Assembly: GCA_029932015.1 (NCBI GenBank)
Contig: JAOZQW010000095.1
Coordinates: 1-7,978, forward strand
Length of the DNA stretch: 7,978 nucleotides
Direction: 5' to 3'
Origin: Candidatus Fermentibacteraceae bacterium
Lineage (GTDB): Bacteria > Fermentibacterota > Fermentibacteria > Fermentibacterales > JCC-6
In this document: positions 6,745 through 7,978 of the stretch, piece by piece
Position numbering within the stretch: position 1 is the first letter of the stretch
How the letters are laid out: each line of letters begins with the position of its first letter
Position numbers and translations under genes: made by a program
Notes under the pieces: generated by a model
Databases searched by the model: none
Told to the model about the DNA's origin: nothing
What the model saw: only the letters and a program-made list of their open reading frames with translations

Positions 6745-7761
6745 ATGAAGCGGCTTGTGGCACCATCACTTAGTGTTCTGATGATCCTCCTCCTTCATGC
6801 TCCCATCTCCTGTGTTGCCGGTGGAGAGAAGGCTTCCCCCCCGCAATTGGAGTACCGTTCGCTGATGCGGAACCTGGTGATGAATATCAGCTCGATTGCC
6901 AAAATTGAGTCTCCGGGATTCCTTGTTCTGCCGCAGAACGGACAGGAACTCTTCACCGCAAACGGACAACCAGACGGGGATGTAGAGAGCATCTATCTGG
7001 GAAGCATTGATGGGACTGGTCGTGAGGACCTTTTCTATGGTTACGTTCAGGATGATCATTTTACCCCGGAACTGGAGTGCTTGCTAATGAGGACCTTCCT
7101 GGACATCGGTGAATCATATGGAGTGGAAGCGCTGGTTACTGACTACTGCTGGACTCAATGGAAAATGGACAGCTCTTACGTCTGGAATCAGGCTGCAGGT
7201 TACATATCATTTGCCTCTGACAGCCGGGGTCTGGACGGGATACCTTCATACCCGGTTGAGCCCTGGGGCTCCGGAGATCATGATGTTATTGATCTCTCCG
7301 ATGCACGGAACTTCCTCTATCTCATCAATCCCGGCAATTACTCCAGTCGCAGTGAGTTCGTGACGGCTCTTGCAGCCACAGACTACGATTGCCTGATAAT
7401 CGACCTCTTCTGGAATGATGAGCAGCTCTCTGCAGAGGATGTCTCTTCTCTATCTATCAAACCCCGGGGGGGAGAGAGACTGGTACTGGCTTATATGAGC
7501 ATTGGAGAGGCGGAGGATTACCGGTACTACTGGGAAGAAAGCTGGTCTGGGTCACCTCCCGCATGGCTGCATGACGAGAATCCCGAATGGGAAGGCAACT
7601 ATCTCATAGAGTACTGGGATCCCGAATGGTGGAACATCATCCTGAATGGAGATGATTCCTATCTTATCAGGATTGTCAACGCAGGCTTCGACGGGGTCTA
7701 CCTGGACAAGGTCGACTCTTTCGAGAGCTGGGAGGACATCGATGAGCAGGCAGACGATTAA
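6745..7761 (+). CDS. Secreted GH114/TM1410-like glycosidase-type protein, apparently circularly permuted
   Basis: This 338-residue exported protein has a signal peptide (about 1-26). A Cys at 23 does not fit a good lipobox. The family (COG2342, GH114/TM1410, a TIM-barrel fold) includes α-1,4-polygalactosaminidase-type enzymes; the substrate here is unknown. Motifs: FLYLINPGNY (190-199), LIIDLFW (217-223, candidate catalytic Asp220), YMSIGEAEDYRYYW (250-263, Glu255), AWL..ENPEWEGNY (273-286), YWDPEWW (290-296), GFDGVYLDKVD (314-324). Usually these precede the PQNG.EL and IDG.G.EDLFYG motifs. Here PQNGQEL (63-69), IDGTGREDLFYG (88-99), VTDYC (131-135) and the AGYISFA...RGLD segment (151-164) come first. 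The protein ends soon after YLDKVD, just where the family would continue with the helix found at residues 37-55. The ATG follows GGAGG (6733-6737) by 7 nt. The catalytic motifs are intact. The permutation is my reading of recalled family order. Confidence 0.8.
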   Translation: MKRLVAPSLSVLMILLLHAPISCVAGGEKASPPQLEYRSLMRNLVMNISSIAKIESPGFLVLPQNGQELFTANGQPDGDVESIYLGSIDGTGREDLFYGYVQDDHFTPELECLLMRTFLDIGESYGVEALVTDYCWTQWKMDSSYVWNQAAGYISFASDSRGLDGIPSYPVEPWGSGDHDVIDLSDARNFLYLINPGNYSSRSEFVTALAATDYDCLIIDLFWNDEQLSAEDVSSLSIKPRGGERLVLAYMSIGEAEDYRYYWEESWSGSPPAWLHDENPEWEGNYLIEYWDPEWWNIILNGDDSYLIRIVNAGFDGVYLDKVDSFESWEDIDEQADD

Positions 7762-7978
7762 CGGATCTGCTTGATAACCGCCCAGGTCGAGTTCTCCAGA
7801 GATACAGGCATGTGGCCGGTCAGGGTCATCTCCCAGAATACCCAGTTGAGATGCGCCTCAGATATGGTTCCCCATACATCGGTAAAGGCTCTGAAATACA
7901 GGTTGACCGACTGGCCGGCTGAGGCAGGAAGAGTATACTGAATGTGACCATCGGTGAATCCAATCCAGCCTGCTGATC
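7758..7978 (-). CDS. Partial CDS, 3' end of an unrecognised, probably secreted β-rich protein
   Basis: The minus strand is open from the right edge of the window to a TAA (complement of 7758-7760), giving the last 72 codons of a gene that starts outside. The peptide includes GFTDGHIQYTLPASAGQS, VNLYFRAFTDVWGTISEAHL, NWVFWEMTLTGHMPVSLENS and ends WAVIKQIR. Alternating hydrophobic and polar residues with many aromatics suggest an extracellular β-sandwich, but no family was recognised. The stop overlaps that of the convergent plus-strand gene by the TTAA at 7758-7761. No start is visible, so ORF callers that require one would miss it. Being open for over 70 codons with typical codon use supports it as real. 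Confidence 0.55.
   Translation of the reverse strand, partial: SAGWIGFTDGHIQYTLPASAGQSVNLYFRAFTDVWGTISEAHLNWVFWEMTLTGHMPVSLENSTWAVIKQIR

Overview
The window reads as chromosomal DNA of a Gram-negative bacterium with moderate GC. Three of the main gene products carry signal peptides, and two look like outer-membrane proteins: an OmpA-type protein and a peptidase ending in a β-barrel-like domain. Strong GGAGG-type ribosome binding sites precede three of the four full-length start codons. The mix of long β-rich secreted proteins and carboxypeptidase-regulatory-like repeats suggests an uncultivated lineage, perhaps of the Fibrobacteres-Chlorobi-Bacteroidetes type. That placement is inference; no marker gene is present.

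Layout, left to right. Positions 1-195 are a leader with a clear promoter. Positions 196-2121 (+) encode a 641-residue outer-membrane protein: β-rich N-terminal half, two carboxypeptidase-regulatory-like repeats and a C-terminal OmpA peptidoglycan-binding domain. A TTCG-loop hairpin follows (2144-2169). From about 2182 to 3653 lies a degraded insertion sequence on the minus strand. It has a small AbrB-like ORF (3329-3535) whose A8 tract is phased to pass ribosomes by -1 frameshift into a DDE transposase. The transposase is broken by an internal deletion, so the copy should be dead. A second copy of the hairpin module (3654-3691) lies downstream of the next minus-strand gene. Positions 3792-6590 (-) encode a 932-residue secreted M1-type zinc metallopeptidase (HEVGH-x18-E) fused to a C-terminal domain resembling an Omp85/surface-antigen β-barrel. 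It is divergent, across 154 bp, from 6745-7761 (+), which encodes a secreted GH114/TM1410-like glycosidase-type protein. The two halves of its family's domain appear in swapped order, so it looks circularly permuted. Its stop codon overlaps that of a partial minus-strand gene (7758-7978) running off the right edge.

The genes do not form one operon. The common theme is cell-envelope and extracellular protein and polysaccharide chemistry: an abundant OmpA-like anchor, a surface peptidase and a putative polysaccharide-acting enzyme. The insertion sequence sits between two convergent host genes. Most notable are the apparent circular permutation, the peptidase-barrel fusion, the putative frameshift fusion in the insertion sequence, and a hairpin module found in sense orientation after two unrelated genes.
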